Shown in pieces: positions 9,767 to 18,640 of a DNA stretch of 64,000 nucleotides. Source of the DNA: Boseongicola sp. (GTDB lineage Bacteria; Pseudomonadota; Alphaproteobacteria; Rhodobacterales; Rhodobacteraceae); the NCBI GenBank assembly GCA_028824715.1, contig JAPPCV010000134.1, positions 1 to 64,000 of the forward strand, read 5' to 3'. Both the position numbers and the translations under genes were made by a program. How positions within the stretch are numbered: position 1 is the stretch's first letter; every line of letters starts with the position of its first letter. The notes under the pieces are model-generated. The model saw only the letters and a list, made by a program, of their open reading frames with translations, did no database searches and was not told where the DNA came from.

Positions 9767-10522
9767 TCATGCCATCCGAAACTCCTGGCCAAGGAAGATG
9801 CGGCGGACCTTTTCGTCGACGACGACTTCATCCGCGCTTCCGCTCATCAGCACCATGCCGTCATGGAGGATGTAGGCCCGGTCGACGATCTGGAGCGTTT
9901 CGCGCACGTTGTGGTCGGTAATCAGGACGCCGATTCCCCGGTCCTTGAGTTCGATCACAAGCTCGCGAATGTCGCCGACTGCAATCGGGTCGATGCCTGG
10001 AAAGGGTTCGTCCAGCAGCAGGTATTTCGGCTCGGCCGCAAGGCTGCGCGCGATCTCGCAGCGTCTGCGTTCCCCTCCTGACAAGGCGACGGAGGGAGTC
10101 CGGCGCAAGTGCGCGATCGAGAATTCGTCCAGGAGCTCCTCGAGCCTTTCGCGCCGCTTGGACCTGTCCTTTTCGACGATCTCGAGAATCGCAAGGATGT
10201 TGTCCTCGACATTGAGGCCCTGGAAGATTGACCGCTCTTGCGGAAGGTAGCCGATGCCAAGCTTCGCGCGACGGTACATCGGGTAGTTAGTGACGTCGCG
10301 CCCGTCGACCCGCACCTGGCCGCCGTCCGGCATGACCAGCCCGGCAATCGTGTAGAAGCACGTGGTCTTGCCGGATCCGTTGGGTCCGAGAAGCGCCACG
10401 ACTTCGCCACGCTGCAAGTCGAGGTTGACGTCCCGAATGATCGGCCGCCTGCGGAAGGACTTTCGCAGGTTCCGGACGTGAAGTCCCTGTTCGGATTCCG
10501 AGGCGACCGTGAGAACCGTCAT
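9767..10522 (-). CDS. lptB: LPS export ABC transporter ATPase LptB
   Basis: Cytoplasmic ATPase that powers extraction of lipopolysaccharide from the inner membrane with LptFG. It has Walker A GPNGSGKT, the LptB-type Q-loop region GIGYLPQERSIFQGL, signature LSGGERRR, Walker B KYLLLDEPF and the H-loop LITDHNVRETL. The 251 residues carry a short N-terminal extension compared with E. coli LptB (241). Its ATG overlaps the end of lptA by four bases, indicating translational coupling. In many proteobacteria rpoN follows; here hpf follows directly. Confidence 0.97.
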   Translation of the reverse strand: MTVLTVASESEQGLHVRNLRKSFRRRPIIRDVNLDLQRGEVVALLGPNGSGKTTCFYTIAGLVMPDGGQVRVDGRDVTNYPMYRRAKLGIGYLPQERSIFQGLNVEDNILAILEIVEKDRSKRRERLEELLDEFSIAHLRRTPSVALSGGERRRCEIARSLAAEPKYLLLDEPFPGIDPIAVGDIRELVIELKDRGIGVLITDHNVRETLQIVDRAYILHDGMVLMSGSADEVVVDEKVRRIFLGQEFRMA

Positions 10523-11019
10523 TGGTTTCCGCCTTGGGGGTTGAAAATGGTGCGGACGTTGCCCTCCATCCGGCCTGATCCGGTTTCGAGGCTGATTGTC
10601 AGTTTGTCCCCGGAAATCGAGTTGGGTCCCTGCGTCAGAAGAACATCCCCGCTGAACCGCAATTCGGCGCCCTCAACGGAATATGCGGCGTCTCTGGATT
10701 CGACCGCCTCTGCGCTCGTGACGAACGTCACGCCTCCCGAGGCAAGCAGCCGGGCGATGCCGTCCGCACCCACGCCTTCGCCGCTGTACTCGACCCGCAC
10801 CTGGCCTGCCGAGAGCCGGAGGGTGTCCTGCACGACAAGGACATTGCCATCGAAGGTGGCGGATCCGCTTTCCTGATCCAGGAACAGCGCGTCTGCCGTG
10901 ATCTCGACGGGCTGAGTCCTGTCGAACCCGGCGGAACCCAGCTTGATGCCTGCAATCTGCGAAGAGGCGGCATGTGCCAAAATGGTCAGCACGGAGATGA
11001 GCGCAATGCGTAAGGCCAC
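10519..11019 (-). CDS. lptA: LPS transport periplasmic protein LptA (OstA-like)
   Basis: Periplasmic bridge component carrying LPS from LptC to LptD. The 166-residue protein has a signal peptide (MALRIALISVLTILAHAASSQ). An OstA/LptA beta-jellyroll follows, with the typical repeat of short strands: PVEITADALFLDQESGSATF, then VRVEYSGEGVGADGIARLLA. Start is GTG at 11019. It lies between lptC (18 bases upstream) and lptB (4-base overlap). Confidence 0.92.
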   Translation of the reverse strand: MALRIALISVLTILAHAASSQIAGIKLGSAGFDRTQPVEITADALFLDQESGSATFDGNVLVVQDTLRLSAGQVRVEYSGEGVGADGIARLLASGGVTFVTSAEAVESRDAAYSVEGAELRFSGDVLLTQGPNSISGDKLTISLETGSGRMEGNVRTIFNPQGGNQ

Positions 11020-11037
11020 GGATCGCCGTCCTTTGAA

Positions 11038-11649
11038 TCAGGGATGATATATCATCCTAACCCCGCCTTGGAAAACAAGTTGATGTCCGTCGGCGGATTC
11101 GAGCCGGACCAGCATCATGGACCCGGCGGAGATCTCTCCGGCCGGTCCGGTGGCCACGATCCTGCCTTCGGACGCGGCGCTGGCGTCGCGCAGTGACGTC
11201 ACCAGCCGGTCGGTGGTGACGACATATCCGTTGGTGCTCTCGAGCCGCACGCCCCCGTCCAGCGTGACTTCCTGCGTGTTGGAGTCGACGGTGCCGGACG
11301 GGCTCGCGATGTCGATGCGGCTGCCGTCCGGCATGTTCAGCACCGCGGTCAGAGTCTCTCCCAAGAGCACGGTCTGTGACGGGTCCGTCCGAATCTTGCG
11401 TGCGGCAACCGAAATTGCCACGCCGTCGGACGTCACGCCTCCCAAGGACGCGTTCGAGATGCCCTGTTCTTCGAGGATTCGTGCGACGTCAACTTCGGCG
11501 TACGGAATTGCCGCTTCGGGATCGAGGGATTCGGCCACGAAGAAGAGAGTCGACAATATCGCCAGCGCCACGAGCGGCAGGGCGAGTTTCAGCCGGAACA
11601 CCAGGCGCGAATATCTGTCCGTAGCAGCCATATCCGTCATATAGGACAT
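11038..11649 (-). CDS. lptC: LPS export system protein LptC
   Basis: Bitopic inner-membrane protein that passes LPS from LptBFG to LptA. A single N-terminal membrane helix (about residues 19-42, LKLALPLVALAILSTLFFVA) precedes a periplasmic OstA-like jellyroll with VRLESTNGYVVTTDRLVTSL. It has 203 residues. Start ATG 11649 lies five bases after the rnd stop codon; in-frame ATG 11640 is an alternative. Identification rests on topology, position directly before lptA and weak family similarity, as usual for this divergent family. Confidence 0.88.
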   Translation of the reverse strand: MSYMTDMAATDRYSRLVFRLKLALPLVALAILSTLFFVAESLDPEAAIPYAEVDVARILEEQGISNASLGGVTSDGVAISVAARKIRTDPSQTVLLGETLTAVLNMPDGSRIDIASPSGTVDSNTQEVTLDGGVRLESTNGYVVTTDRLVTSLRDASAASEGRIVATGPAGEISAGSMMLVRLESADGHQLVFQGGVRMIYHP

Positions 11650-11654
11650 TTCGG

Positions 11655-12266
11655 CTAGTGCGCGAAGATGTCGGCGTCGGGCCAGCCGGCGAGGTCAAGG
11701 CGGGCGCGGGTCGGCAGGAAGTCAAAGGCCGCCTGCGCCAGGTCCGTCCGGCCCTCTCGCATGAGACGGACGTCCAGCTCTTCCTTCAGGCGATGCAGGT
11801 AGATCACGTCAGAGGCGGCGTACTCAAGCTGCGCTTTCGTCAGCGTGCCGGCACCCCAGTCGCTCATCTGCTCGACCTTCGAGATGTCGACGCCCAGAAG
11901 CTCGCTGACAAGGTGTTTCAGGCCATGCCGCACCGCATAGGTGCGGACGAGCTTGGAGGCGATCTTTGTGCAGTAGACCGGTGCCGCGAGGGCGCCAAAG
12001 CGGTGCATGAGCGCCGCGATGTCGAAGCGCCCGTAGTGGAAGAGCTTGAGCACGTTCGGGTCGGTAAGCAGACGCTCCAGGTTCGGGGCCGACTCCTGTC
12101 CCATGTCGATCTGGACGAGATGCGTGTTCCCATCGCCGGAAGACATCTGCACGAGACAGAGCCGGTCGCGGTGCGGATTCAGGCCCATCGTCTCGCAGTC
12201 GATGGCAACCGACCGGCCGAGGTCAAGACCGTCGGGCAGGTCGCGTTGGTAGAGATGGTTGGCCAC
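11655..12266 (-). CDS. rnd: Ribonuclease D, short alphaproteobacterial form
   Basis: 3'-5' exoribonuclease of the DEDD superfamily, expected to trim tRNA and other structured RNA ends. The 203-residue protein holds only the exonuclease domain, with SVAIDCETMGLNP (D-E), LFHYGRFDIAAL (D) and YAASDVIYL (Y..D). The HRDC domains of E. coli RNase D (375 residues) are absent, as in other alphaproteobacterial forms. It is the first gene of the run rnd-lptC-lptA-lptB. Confidence 0.92.
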   Translation of the reverse strand: MANHLYQRDLPDGLDLGRSVAIDCETMGLNPHRDRLCLVQMSSGDGNTHLVQIDMGQESAPNLERLLTDPNVLKLFHYGRFDIAALMHRFGALAAPVYCTKIASKLVRTYAVRHGLKHLVSELLGVDISKVEQMSDWGAGTLTKAQLEYAASDVIYLHRLKEELDVRLMREGRTDLAQAAFDFLPTRARLDLAGWPDADIFAH

Positions 12267-12331
12267 GGGCGCCTCCGGTCGCAGGTCTTGCCTTGATGCA
12301 CGTGAAGTGTCCGCGCTTCAACCCGGCGCAC

Positions 12332-13540
12332 TCATTGGGCCGTGTCCACGAGGTATCTTTGTGACAGTGGAAGGCTTGCCGCTCCGAGAGTCCTTGCGTC
12401 CGCCCCGACCGTGCCGGACATGACGGTCGGATGCGGCAGTCCGGAGAGGTTCATGCGGCCCAGTTCGGCCTGAACGCTGGAAACCAGATCTTCCCGGACC
12501 CGTTCCGGCAGCCAGCCGTCGATCAGCACGTGCTCGAAATCCATGACGGATACGGACGCGACTATGGCATGCGCTATGGCGGGCGCGGCAGTTCTTGTCC
12601 AGGCATCGATCAGCTGGGGGGGCACGCCCCAATCCGTCGCGCTTGTCCAAAGCGCGTCTGCTTCGCCCCCGGCATCGGTCACCATCCGTTCCAGGCCGGC
12701 AAGGGAGGCGACGTCTATGAGCTGGCGCGTTTTTCCGTCCGGGTCAGGAATAGGCATTGGCCCGAGGGCGCCCGCGTTGCCTGTCGATCCGGTGAACAGC
12801 CGGCCGCTCAGGACGACCCCGCCCCCGATGAAGTAACCCATGTAGAAGTACAGGAAATCGGGCGGCGTGTCCCGGGATCCGAAGACCAGTTCCGCGCCGC
12901 AGGCGCAGGTCGCATCGTTCTGCAGGAAGACCGGAAAGTCGAACAGCGCCGCGACCTCGGCGCGGAGGCCGAAGTCGCGCCACGCCTCCATGTCCTCGGC
13001 GGGCGTGCCGAGAATCGCGCCCCACTCCCACAGGAAGAACGGGATCGCGATGCCGAGACCGGCGACGCGTGCCCTCTGCGCGGCATCGAGCCGGCCGGAG
13101 AGTCGCTCGGCGGCATCCTTGACGAATCGAAGCGTGCCGTCCGGAGCGGGAAAGCGGTAGGTGACGTGCTCGCGTGAACGGATGTGGCCGAGAAAGTCGA
13201 CGAGCACGAGGTCAGAGCTGCGCCGCCCGACCTTCAGTCCGAAGAAGAGCGCTCCGTCCGGGTTCAACGACATCGGCACCGAAGGCTGGCCAACCTTCCC
13301 GCGCACAGGCTGTTGGCGGAGCAGCAACCCCTCGTCTTCGAGCTTGCGCGTGATCACGGACACGGTCTGTGCGGACAGGCCGGTCACGCGCGCGATTTCG
13401 GCGCGCGCAAGCGCGCCGCGCCGGCGCAGCAGCGAGAGAACCAGCCTCTCGTTCCTGTCCCGCATGTCGCTCTGGTTCGTGCCGAGAACGCCGGAGACAT
13501 CCATCCCCGTGGCGGACTTGCCTGCGATTGCCTGCTCCAA
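12332..13540 (-). CDS. frcR: ROK-family transcriptional regulator, probable FrcR
   Basis: Probable sugar-responsive repressor of the divergent fructose transport operon. Residues about 25-85 form a winged helix-turn-helix (LARAEIARVTGLSAQTVSVI), followed by a ROK sugar-kinase-like domain of about 300 residues. The cysteine cluster typical of ROK proteins is reduced (CACG). The TTG start at 13540 is chosen because GGAGGTG lies a few bases upstream; an in-frame ATG exists at 13504. In Sinorhizobium meliloti a ROK gene, frcR, sits beside frcBCAK, and the arrangement is the same here. Its product probably binds the palindrome at 13594-13616. Confidence 0.85.
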   Translation of the reverse strand: MEQAIAGKSATGMDVSGVLGTNQSDMRDRNERLVLSLLRRRGALARAEIARVTGLSAQTVSVITRKLEDEGLLLRQQPVRGKVGQPSVPMSLNPDGALFFGLKVGRRSSDLVLVDFLGHIRSREHVTYRFPAPDGTLRFVKDAAERLSGRLDAAQRARVAGLGIAIPFFLWEWGAILGTPAEDMEAWRDFGLRAEVAALFDFPVFLQNDATCACGAELVFGSRDTPPDFLYFYMGYFIGGGVVLSGRLFTGSTGNAGALGPMPIPDPDGKTRQLIDVASLAGLERMVTDAGGEADALWTSATDWGVPPQLIDAWTRTAAPAIAHAIVASVSVMDFEHVLIDGWLPERVREDLVSSVQAELGRMNLSGLPHPTVMSGTVGADARTLGAASLPLSQRYLVDTAQ

Positions 13541-13593
13541 GCTGCACCTCCCGGCCTCAGGTTGGGCGAGCGGCGGGGGCGAGTCAAATTGAA

Positions 13594-13616
13594 AAATAAA
13601 TCACTGTGATTTATTT
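13594..13616. promoter_or_regulatory. Perfect 23-bp palindrome, candidate FrcR operator
   Basis: Two 11-base arms, AAATAAATCAC and GTGATTTATTT, flank a single central T. The site lies between divergent frcR and frcB, and two bases after it a TTGACA (13618-13623) could be the -35 box of the frcB promoter. AT-rich perfect dyads of this size are typical for ROK (NagC/Mlc/XylR) operators. Binding by FrcR is inferred from position. Confidence 0.7.
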
Positions 13617-13704
13617 ATTGACAGCGGGCTCGAATCATGTGATTCCTTCCAGCGTGCCGCGTTTTCGCGTGGCCCTGATCACTCGTTCAAGGGAGGAACC
13701 GATC

Positions 13705-14721
13705 TTGAAACTCACACATCTCATCGGTGCATCGGCGATTGCCTTAATGGCCATGGCGGGAAGCGTCATGGCAAGCACGACCGTCTGCCTGATCACCAAG
13801 ACAGACACCAACCCCTTCTTCGTGAAGATGAAGGAAGGCGCGACCGCGAAGGCGGAAGAGCTGGGCATGACCCTGAAGGCCTATGCCGGAAAGGTCGACG
13901 GCGACAACGAAACCCAGGTCCAGGCCATCGAGACCTGCATAGCCGACGGCGCAAAGGGCATTCTCCTGACCGCATCCGACACGGCGTCAATCGTGCCTTC
14001 GGTCAAGCAGGCGCGCGACGCCGGGCTCCTGGTGATCGCTCTTGACACGCCGCTTGATCCGACTGATGCGGCTGACGCCACCTTCGCCACCGACAACTTC
14101 CTGGCCGGCGAACTCATCGGCAAGTGGGCGGCTGCCACGCTCGGAGACGATGCGGCCAATGCCAGGATCGCAATGCTGGACATTGCCATCAGCCAGCCGA
14201 CGGTCGGCGTGCTGCGTGACCAGGGATTCCTGCAGGGCTTCGGCATTGACCTTGGCGACCCGAACAAGTGGGGCGACGAGACGGACCCGCGCATCGTCGG
14301 CAACGATGTCACGGCAGGCAACGAAGAAGGCGGCCGCCGGGCAATGGAGAACCTCCTGGCGAAGGACTCGAGCATAAACGTCGTCTACACGATCAACGAG
14401 CCGGCTGCGGCCGGCGCCTACGAGGCGCTGAAGGCGATCGGCCGCGAGAACGATGTCCTCATCGTCTCGGTCGACGGCGGCTGCCCAGGCGTCCAGAACG
14501 TCAAGGACGGCGTGATCGGCGCCACGTCGCAGCAGTATCCGTTGCTGATGGCGTCGCTTGGTGTCGAGGCCGTCAAGAAGTGGGCCGACACCGGCGAGAA
14601 GCCCGGGACCACTCCGGGGAAGGACTTCTTCGACACCGGCGTGGCGCTGGTGACCGACAGGCCTGCCGAAGGCGTTGACTCGATCGACACCGCCGAGGGC
14701 ACCGCACTCTGCTGGGGCTGA
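13705..14721 (+). CDS. frcB: Fructose-type ABC transporter, periplasmic binding protein FrcB
   Basis: Periplasmic sugar-binding protein of the ribose/galactose type, probably for fructose (mannose and ribose are also used by the rhizobial system). The mature start [20 protein letters not shown] and the stretches [13 protein letters not shown] and [11 protein letters not shown] closely resemble rhizobial FrcB as I remember it. A signal peptide ([23 protein letters not shown]) precedes it. The frame is open from 13606. TTG 13705 is chosen because GGGAGGAA lies seven bases upstream and it begins the signal peptide. A hairpin after the stop probably favours high expression relative to frcCAK. Confidence 0.92.
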   Translation: MKLTHLIGASAIALMAMAGSVMASTTVCLITKTDTNPFFVKMKEGATAKAEELGMTLKAYAGKVDGDNETQVQAIETCIADGAKGILLTASDTASIVPSVKQARDAGLLVIALDTPLDPTDAADATFATDNFLAGELIGKWAAATLGDDAANARIAMLDIAISQPTVGVLRDQGFLQGFGIDLGDPNKWGDETDPRIVGNDVTAGNEEGGRRAMENLLAKDSSINVVYTINEPAAAGAYEALKAIGRENDVLIVSVDGGCPGVQNVKDGVIGATSQQYPLLMASLGVEAVKKWADTGEKPGTTPGKDFFDTGVALVTDRPAEGVDSIDTAEGTALCWG

Positions 14722-14740
14722 CGCCAGCGAGGGGAATGTG

Positions 14741-14765
14741 AAGGGGCGGGCGCGTACCGCCCCTT
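14741..14765 (+). terminator. Hairpin between frcB and frcC
   Basis: AAGGGGCGG (14741-14749) pairs perfectly with CCGCCCCTT (14757-14765) around a 7-base loop, followed by a mildly T-rich CGTTCGT. Position 20 bases after the frcB stop suggests partial termination or protection of the frcB mRNA 3' end. Confidence 0.6.
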
Positions 14766-14849
14766 CGTTCGTCTGGACGGGCACCCTAAGGCCCGCCTAG
14801 ACTGGCGCTTGCCGCGCATGCCGGCACCCGCCATGCTGAGGGGAACGAA

Positions 14850-15989
14850 ATGTCCGAAACCACGACGAAAGGCCAGGACTTCGAATCGGCGCTGGAGCAG
14901 GCAAGCCAAAGCGTGGCGGAATTCGACGACCATCGCTCAGGATTCATCCCCTGGCTTCAGCACCTCCTGCACACCAATCCGTCCCTTGTGCCGTTGATCG
15001 TCCTCGTGCTGTCCACGCTGAGCCTGGGCGTCTACATCGACTGGGGCGCGATCTCCGTGGGTCTCGGGATCGCTTCACCCGAAGAGGTTTCGAACGGTTC
15101 GTTCAGGTTCTTCAAGGCCTTCACGCTGACGCTCATCCTGCAGCAGGTCCAGATCGTGGGCGTGCTGGCCGCCGCGCAGACGCTGATCATCCTGACGGCG
15201 GGCATCGATCTCAGCGTCGGCGCAATCGCGGTGCTTTGCTCGGTCATCATGGGGCAGTTCACCTTCCGCTACGGAATCCCGCCGGCCGTGTCGATTGCGA
15301 TCGGCCTCGCGTTCGGCACCGCGATCGGCGCCGCCTCGGGCTGGCTTGTCAGCCGGGTCAAGCTGCCGCCCTTCATAGTCACTCTGGGAATGTGGCAGAT
15401 CGTGCTTGCGGCGAACTACCTGTATTCGGCGAACGAGACGATCCGCAGCCAGGATATCGAGGCCCGGGCGCCCCTCTTGCAGCTGCTCGGAACCAAGTAC
15501 ACGATCTACGGGGCGACGTTCACTCTTGGCGTGATCTCCATGCTGATCATTGCCTTCGCGTTGGCCTATGCGCTCAGGTCCACCCCTTGGGGACGGCATG
15601 TCTATGCCGTCGGCGATGACCCGGAGGCGGCGGAGCTCGCCGGCGTGAACAGGCATCGCACGCTCATTTCGGTCTACATGCTGGCGGGCCTGATCTGCGC
15701 GTTCGCCGGCTGGGTCATGATCGGGCGTTTCGGCTCGGTCTCGCCGTCAGCCACCACCGGGGTCATCGGCAACATCCAGGCGATCACCGCCGTGGTCATT
15801 GGCGGCATCTCGCTTTTCGGAGGCCGTGGCTCCATTCTGGGCGCCCTCTTCGGAGCGCTCATCGTGGGCGTGTTCGAGCTCGGGCTTCGCATGGCCGGCG
15901 CCGACCCGCAATGGACGTTTCTCCTGATCGGCGTGCTCATCATAGGCGCCGTCGCGGTCGACCAGTGGATCAGAAAGGTGTCGATATGA
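14850..15989 (+). CDS. frcC: Fructose-type ABC transporter permease FrcC
   Basis: Inner-membrane permease of the RbsC/XylH family (BPD_transp_2), 379 residues. It has an N-terminal cytoplasmic stretch of about 45 residues, then 8-10 hydrophobic segments. The family signature LTAGIDLSVGAIAVL is in the middle, and GGISLFGGRGSILGALFGAL is in the C-terminal part. GAGGGGAACG precedes the ATG. It ends in ATGA, overlapping the start of the ATPase gene. It partners FrcB and FrcA. Confidence 0.93.
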   Translation: MSETTTKGQDFESALEQASQSVAEFDDHRSGFIPWLQHLLHTNPSLVPLIVLVLSTLSLGVYIDWGAISVGLGIASPEEVSNGSFRFFKAFTLTLILQQVQIVGVLAAAQTLIILTAGIDLSVGAIAVLCSVIMGQFTFRYGIPPAVSIAIGLAFGTAIGAASGWLVSRVKLPPFIVTLGMWQIVLAANYLYSANETIRSQDIEARAPLLQLLGTKYTIYGATFTLGVISMLIIAFALAYALRSTPWGRHVYAVGDDPEAAELAGVNRHRTLISVYMLAGLICAFAGWVMIGRFGSVSPSATTGVIGNIQAITAVVIGGISLFGGRGSILGALFGALIVGVFELGLRMAGADPQWTFLLIGVLIIGAVAVDQWIRKVSI

Positions 15990-16771
15990 CGGAGGGGCGT
16001 GAACCGATTCTGAGCGCGAGGAGCCTGGTCAAGAAGTACGGCAAGGTCACGGCGCTCGATCACTGCGACTTCGAGCTCTATCCCGGCGAGGTCCTGGGCG
16101 TGATCGGCGACAACGGGGCCGGCAAGTCCACGCTCATCAAGGCGGTGTCGGGCGCCGTGATGCCGGACGAGGGCGAAGTCTATCTCGACGGGCGGCAGGT
16201 CCATTTCACGTCACCTATCGACGCCCGTCAGCACGGCATCGAAACCGTGTACCAGACGCTTGCCATGTCGCCCGCACTCTCGATTGCGGACAACATGTTC
16301 ATGGGCCGCGAGTTGCGTCGGCCCGGGGTTTTGGGCACCTTGCTTCGCATGCTCGACCGTCCGGCTATGGAGAAGTTCGCACGCGAAAAGCTGAGCGAAC
16401 TTGGGCTCATGACGATCCAGAACATCAAGCAGGCCGTCGAGACGCTGTCGGGCGGCCAGCGACAAGGGGTGGCGGTCGCCCGCGCGGCGGCGTTTGGCTC
16501 GAAAGTGATCATTCTCGATGAACCGACGGCGGCGCTTGGCGTGAAGGAAAGCCGCAGGGTGCTTGACCTGATCAACGATGTCCGGTCGCGCGGCATTCCG
16601 ATCATCCTGATCAGCCACAACATGCCGCATGTGTTCGAAGTCTCGGACCGGATCCACGTTCACAGGCTTGGACGGCGGCTCTGCGTGATCGATCCGAAGG
16701 AGCACTCGATGTCCGATGCCGTGGCTCTCATGACGGGAGCCAAGGAACCTCCGGGAGCCGAGGCCGCGTGA
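15986..16771 (+). CDS. frcA: Fructose-type ABC transporter ATPase FrcA
   Basis: Cytoplasmic ATPase of a sugar importer, 261 residues with one nucleotide-binding domain. Many relatives (RbsA, XylG) have two domains, but FrcA-type proteins have one. Walker A is GDNGAGKST, signature LSGGQRQGVAVARA, Walker B KVIILDEPTAALG and H-loop ILISHNMPHVF. The frame is open 75 bases further upstream, inside frcC. ATG 15986 is chosen because of the ATGA overlap with the frcC stop. Its own stop overlaps the frcK start (GTGA). Confidence 0.93.
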   Translation: MTEGREPILSARSLVKKYGKVTALDHCDFELYPGEVLGVIGDNGAGKSTLIKAVSGAVMPDEGEVYLDGRQVHFTSPIDARQHGIETVYQTLAMSPALSIADNMFMGRELRRPGVLGTLLRMLDRPAMEKFAREKLSELGLMTIQNIKQAVETLSGGQRQGVAVARAAAFGSKVIILDEPTAALGVKESRRVLDLINDVRSRGIPIILISHNMPHVFEVSDRIHVHRLGRRLCVIDPKEHSMSDAVALMTGAKEPPGAEAA

Positions 16772-17385
16772 CGACTGCACTCAAGGCCCGGATACAGTCC
16801 GTTGCCGGACGAATACGCGCGTTGCCCGAGGGCAGGCGCCGCCTCATCGCGATCGCCGGGCCCCCGGGCGCGGGGAAATCCACTCTGGCCGTCGCCCTGG
16901 TGCAGGAGCTGGGACCGACGGCAGCGCTTGCGCCCATGGACGGATTTCATCTCGACAACGACACCTTGACGGCGCGCGGCCTGCGGGACCGGAAGGGCGC
17001 ACCGGAAACCTTCGACCTTGAAGGCCTCTCAAGCCTGCTGGAGCGACTGGTCCGCGACGACGAGGTCGCGATACCCGCATTTGACAGGGTCCAGGACAAG
17101 GTGGTTGGTTCAAGCACATTCGTTCGGGCGGGGCATCGCTGGATCATTGTCGAGGGCAACTACCTTCTTCTTGATGAGCCGGGCTGGCGCGACCTGTCGC
17201 ATCACTGGGACCTTTCCGTGTATCTTGACGAGTCGCACGATGTTCTCGAGGAACGCCTGGTGCATCGCTGGCTGGATCTCGGCCGGGCATTGGATGACGC
17301 GCGAGCGTGGGCGCTCGGCAATGACATTCCCAACGCCAAGCGCGTGGCCGCCGCGCGACTTCCGGCGGACCTCGTTCTTTCGTGA
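16768..17385 (+). CDS. frcK: FrcK, P-loop kinase-like protein of the fructose operon
   Basis: P-loop protein of the uridine kinase / pantothenate kinase-like family, 205 residues. Walker A is GPPGAGKST near residues 31-39, with PMDGFHLDND and WIIVEGNYLLLDEPGW further on. These are features of the family's substrate site and second phosphate-binding region. In S. meliloti, frcK is the fourth gene of the fructose operon, and its precise substrate is not clear to me. It starts at GTG 16768, overlapping the frcA stop, so it is translationally coupled. It is the last gene of the operon. Confidence 0.85.
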   Translation: MTTALKARIQSVAGRIRALPEGRRRLIAIAGPPGAGKSTLAVALVQELGPTAALAPMDGFHLDNDTLTARGLRDRKGAPETFDLEGLSSLLERLVRDDEVAIPAFDRVQDKVVGSSTFVRAGHRWIIVEGNYLLLDEPGWRDLSHHWDLSVYLDESHDVLEERLVHRWLDLGRALDDARAWALGNDIPNAKRVAAARLPADLVLS

Positions 17386-17488
17386 GGGCGAATGTCGCCA
17401 ATGCCTGGGATCTCGGTCCGGCTCCCTCAGCGGTCTCGGTGTCCTGCGGCATCTTCAATGCCGCGAGCCTCATGCGCGGCAGCAGCAC

Positions 17489-18367
17489 CTAGAGTCCATT
17501 GACCGGCACCTTCAGCATCGGCCGTCCGTCCACATCGGTTGGCACCTCTCCTGCCCGCATGTTGACCTGCAGCGACGGGATGATCAGTTGGGGCATCGCC
17601 AGTGTCGCATCCCGCTCGGTCCGCATCCTGATGAACTCGTCCCGTGTCGTTCCGCCCCCCACATGGATGTTGTGCTCCCGTTCGTCCTTCACGGTCGTTT
17701 CCCATCGAATGTCGCGTCCGTTCGGTCCGTAGTCATGGCACATGAACAGCCGCATCTCGTCCGGCAACGACAGGATTCGCACGATGCTGTCATAGAGCTC
17801 GCCTGCGTCGCCGCCGGGAAAGTCCGCCCGCGCCGAGCCGCTGTCCGGCATGAACAGCGTGTCGCCCACAAAGGCAGCGTCTCCGACGACATGGGTCATG
17901 CAGGCCGGCGTGTGTCCGGGTGTGCACAAGGTCATGGCCTTCATCTTTCCGACCATGTAGCTGTCGCCGTCCTCGAAGAGCCGGTCGAACTGGCTGCCGT
18001 CCCGCTGGAACTCGGTGCCCTCGTTGAAGATCTTGCCAAAGGTGTCCTGGACCACGAGAATCTTCGAACCGATCCCGACCTTCCCGCCAATCCTGTCCTG
18101 AATGTACGGTGCGGCGGAAAGGTGGTCCGCATGGACGTGCGTCTCGATGATCCAGTCCAGAACGAGGCCGCGTTCCGTCACTTCCCTGATCAACGCGTCT
18201 GCATGTTCGTGGGTGATGCGCCCGGCGGCGTAATCTATGTCCATGACGCTGTCGAAAATGGCACAATGATTGCTGCCGGGATCCGCGACGATGTAGCTGA
18301 TCGTGTTCGATGCCTCGTCGAAATGGCCCGACACATCCGGCCGCACGTCCAGGTCGAAATCGCCCAT
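17489..18367 (-). CDS. MBL-fold metallo-hydrolase (glyoxalase II / Blh-like)
   Basis: Metallo-beta-lactamase-fold hydrolase of 292 residues, cytoplasmic by lack of a signal. It keeps the metal-binding HVHADHL near residue 87, TPGHTPACMTH, a VGDTLFMPDSGSARADF segment and a late HDYGPNGR. The overall pattern is that of the glyoxalase II / persulfide dioxygenase-like branch, also called Blh in alphaproteobacteria. The frame opens at 18397. ATG 18367 is preferred because GGGAGG stands six bases before it. It is convergent to frcK and divergent from kbl. The substrate is not predictable; sulfide detoxification is one option. Confidence 0.85.
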   Translation of the reverse strand: MGDFDLDVRPDVSGHFDEASNTISYIVADPGSNHCAIFDSVMDIDYAAGRITHEHADALIREVTERGLVLDWIIETHVHADHLSAAPYIQDRIGGKVGIGSKILVVQDTFGKIFNEGTEFQRDGSQFDRLFEDGDSYMVGKMKAMTLCTPGHTPACMTHVVGDAAFVGDTLFMPDSGSARADFPGGDAGELYDSIVRILSLPDEMRLFMCHDYGPNGRDIRWETTVKDEREHNIHVGGGTTRDEFIRMRTERDATLAMPQLIIPSLQVNMRAGEVPTDVDGRPMLKVPVNGL

Positions 18368-18640
18368 GGAACCTCCCGGTAAATGCGCCGTCGACACGTT
18401 CTCGCGGCGCCCTGCGAATGCTTGCCGCCACTATAGCAGCAGGCGCGGGCATGAACAGGTGCGCTGCGCGGATGACGTCACGCACCATGGATGTCGACAA
18501 TGACGGACTCCGCGGCCACTGGAACGGAACTTGATCTCGAGCGCGCAAATCGGGCCTGTCGGGCCGCCTATATTTTGGGCTGTCGCGTGATCCGTGATGG
18601 GCCTATTGCTTGGATCAGGCGGCCACTTCTGGAGCGCGGG

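Noticed and set aside
18472-18479. TGACGTCA palindrome upstream of kbl as an operator
   Set aside because: Only eight bases, single copy, no known regulator gene nearby; chance occurrence is likely.
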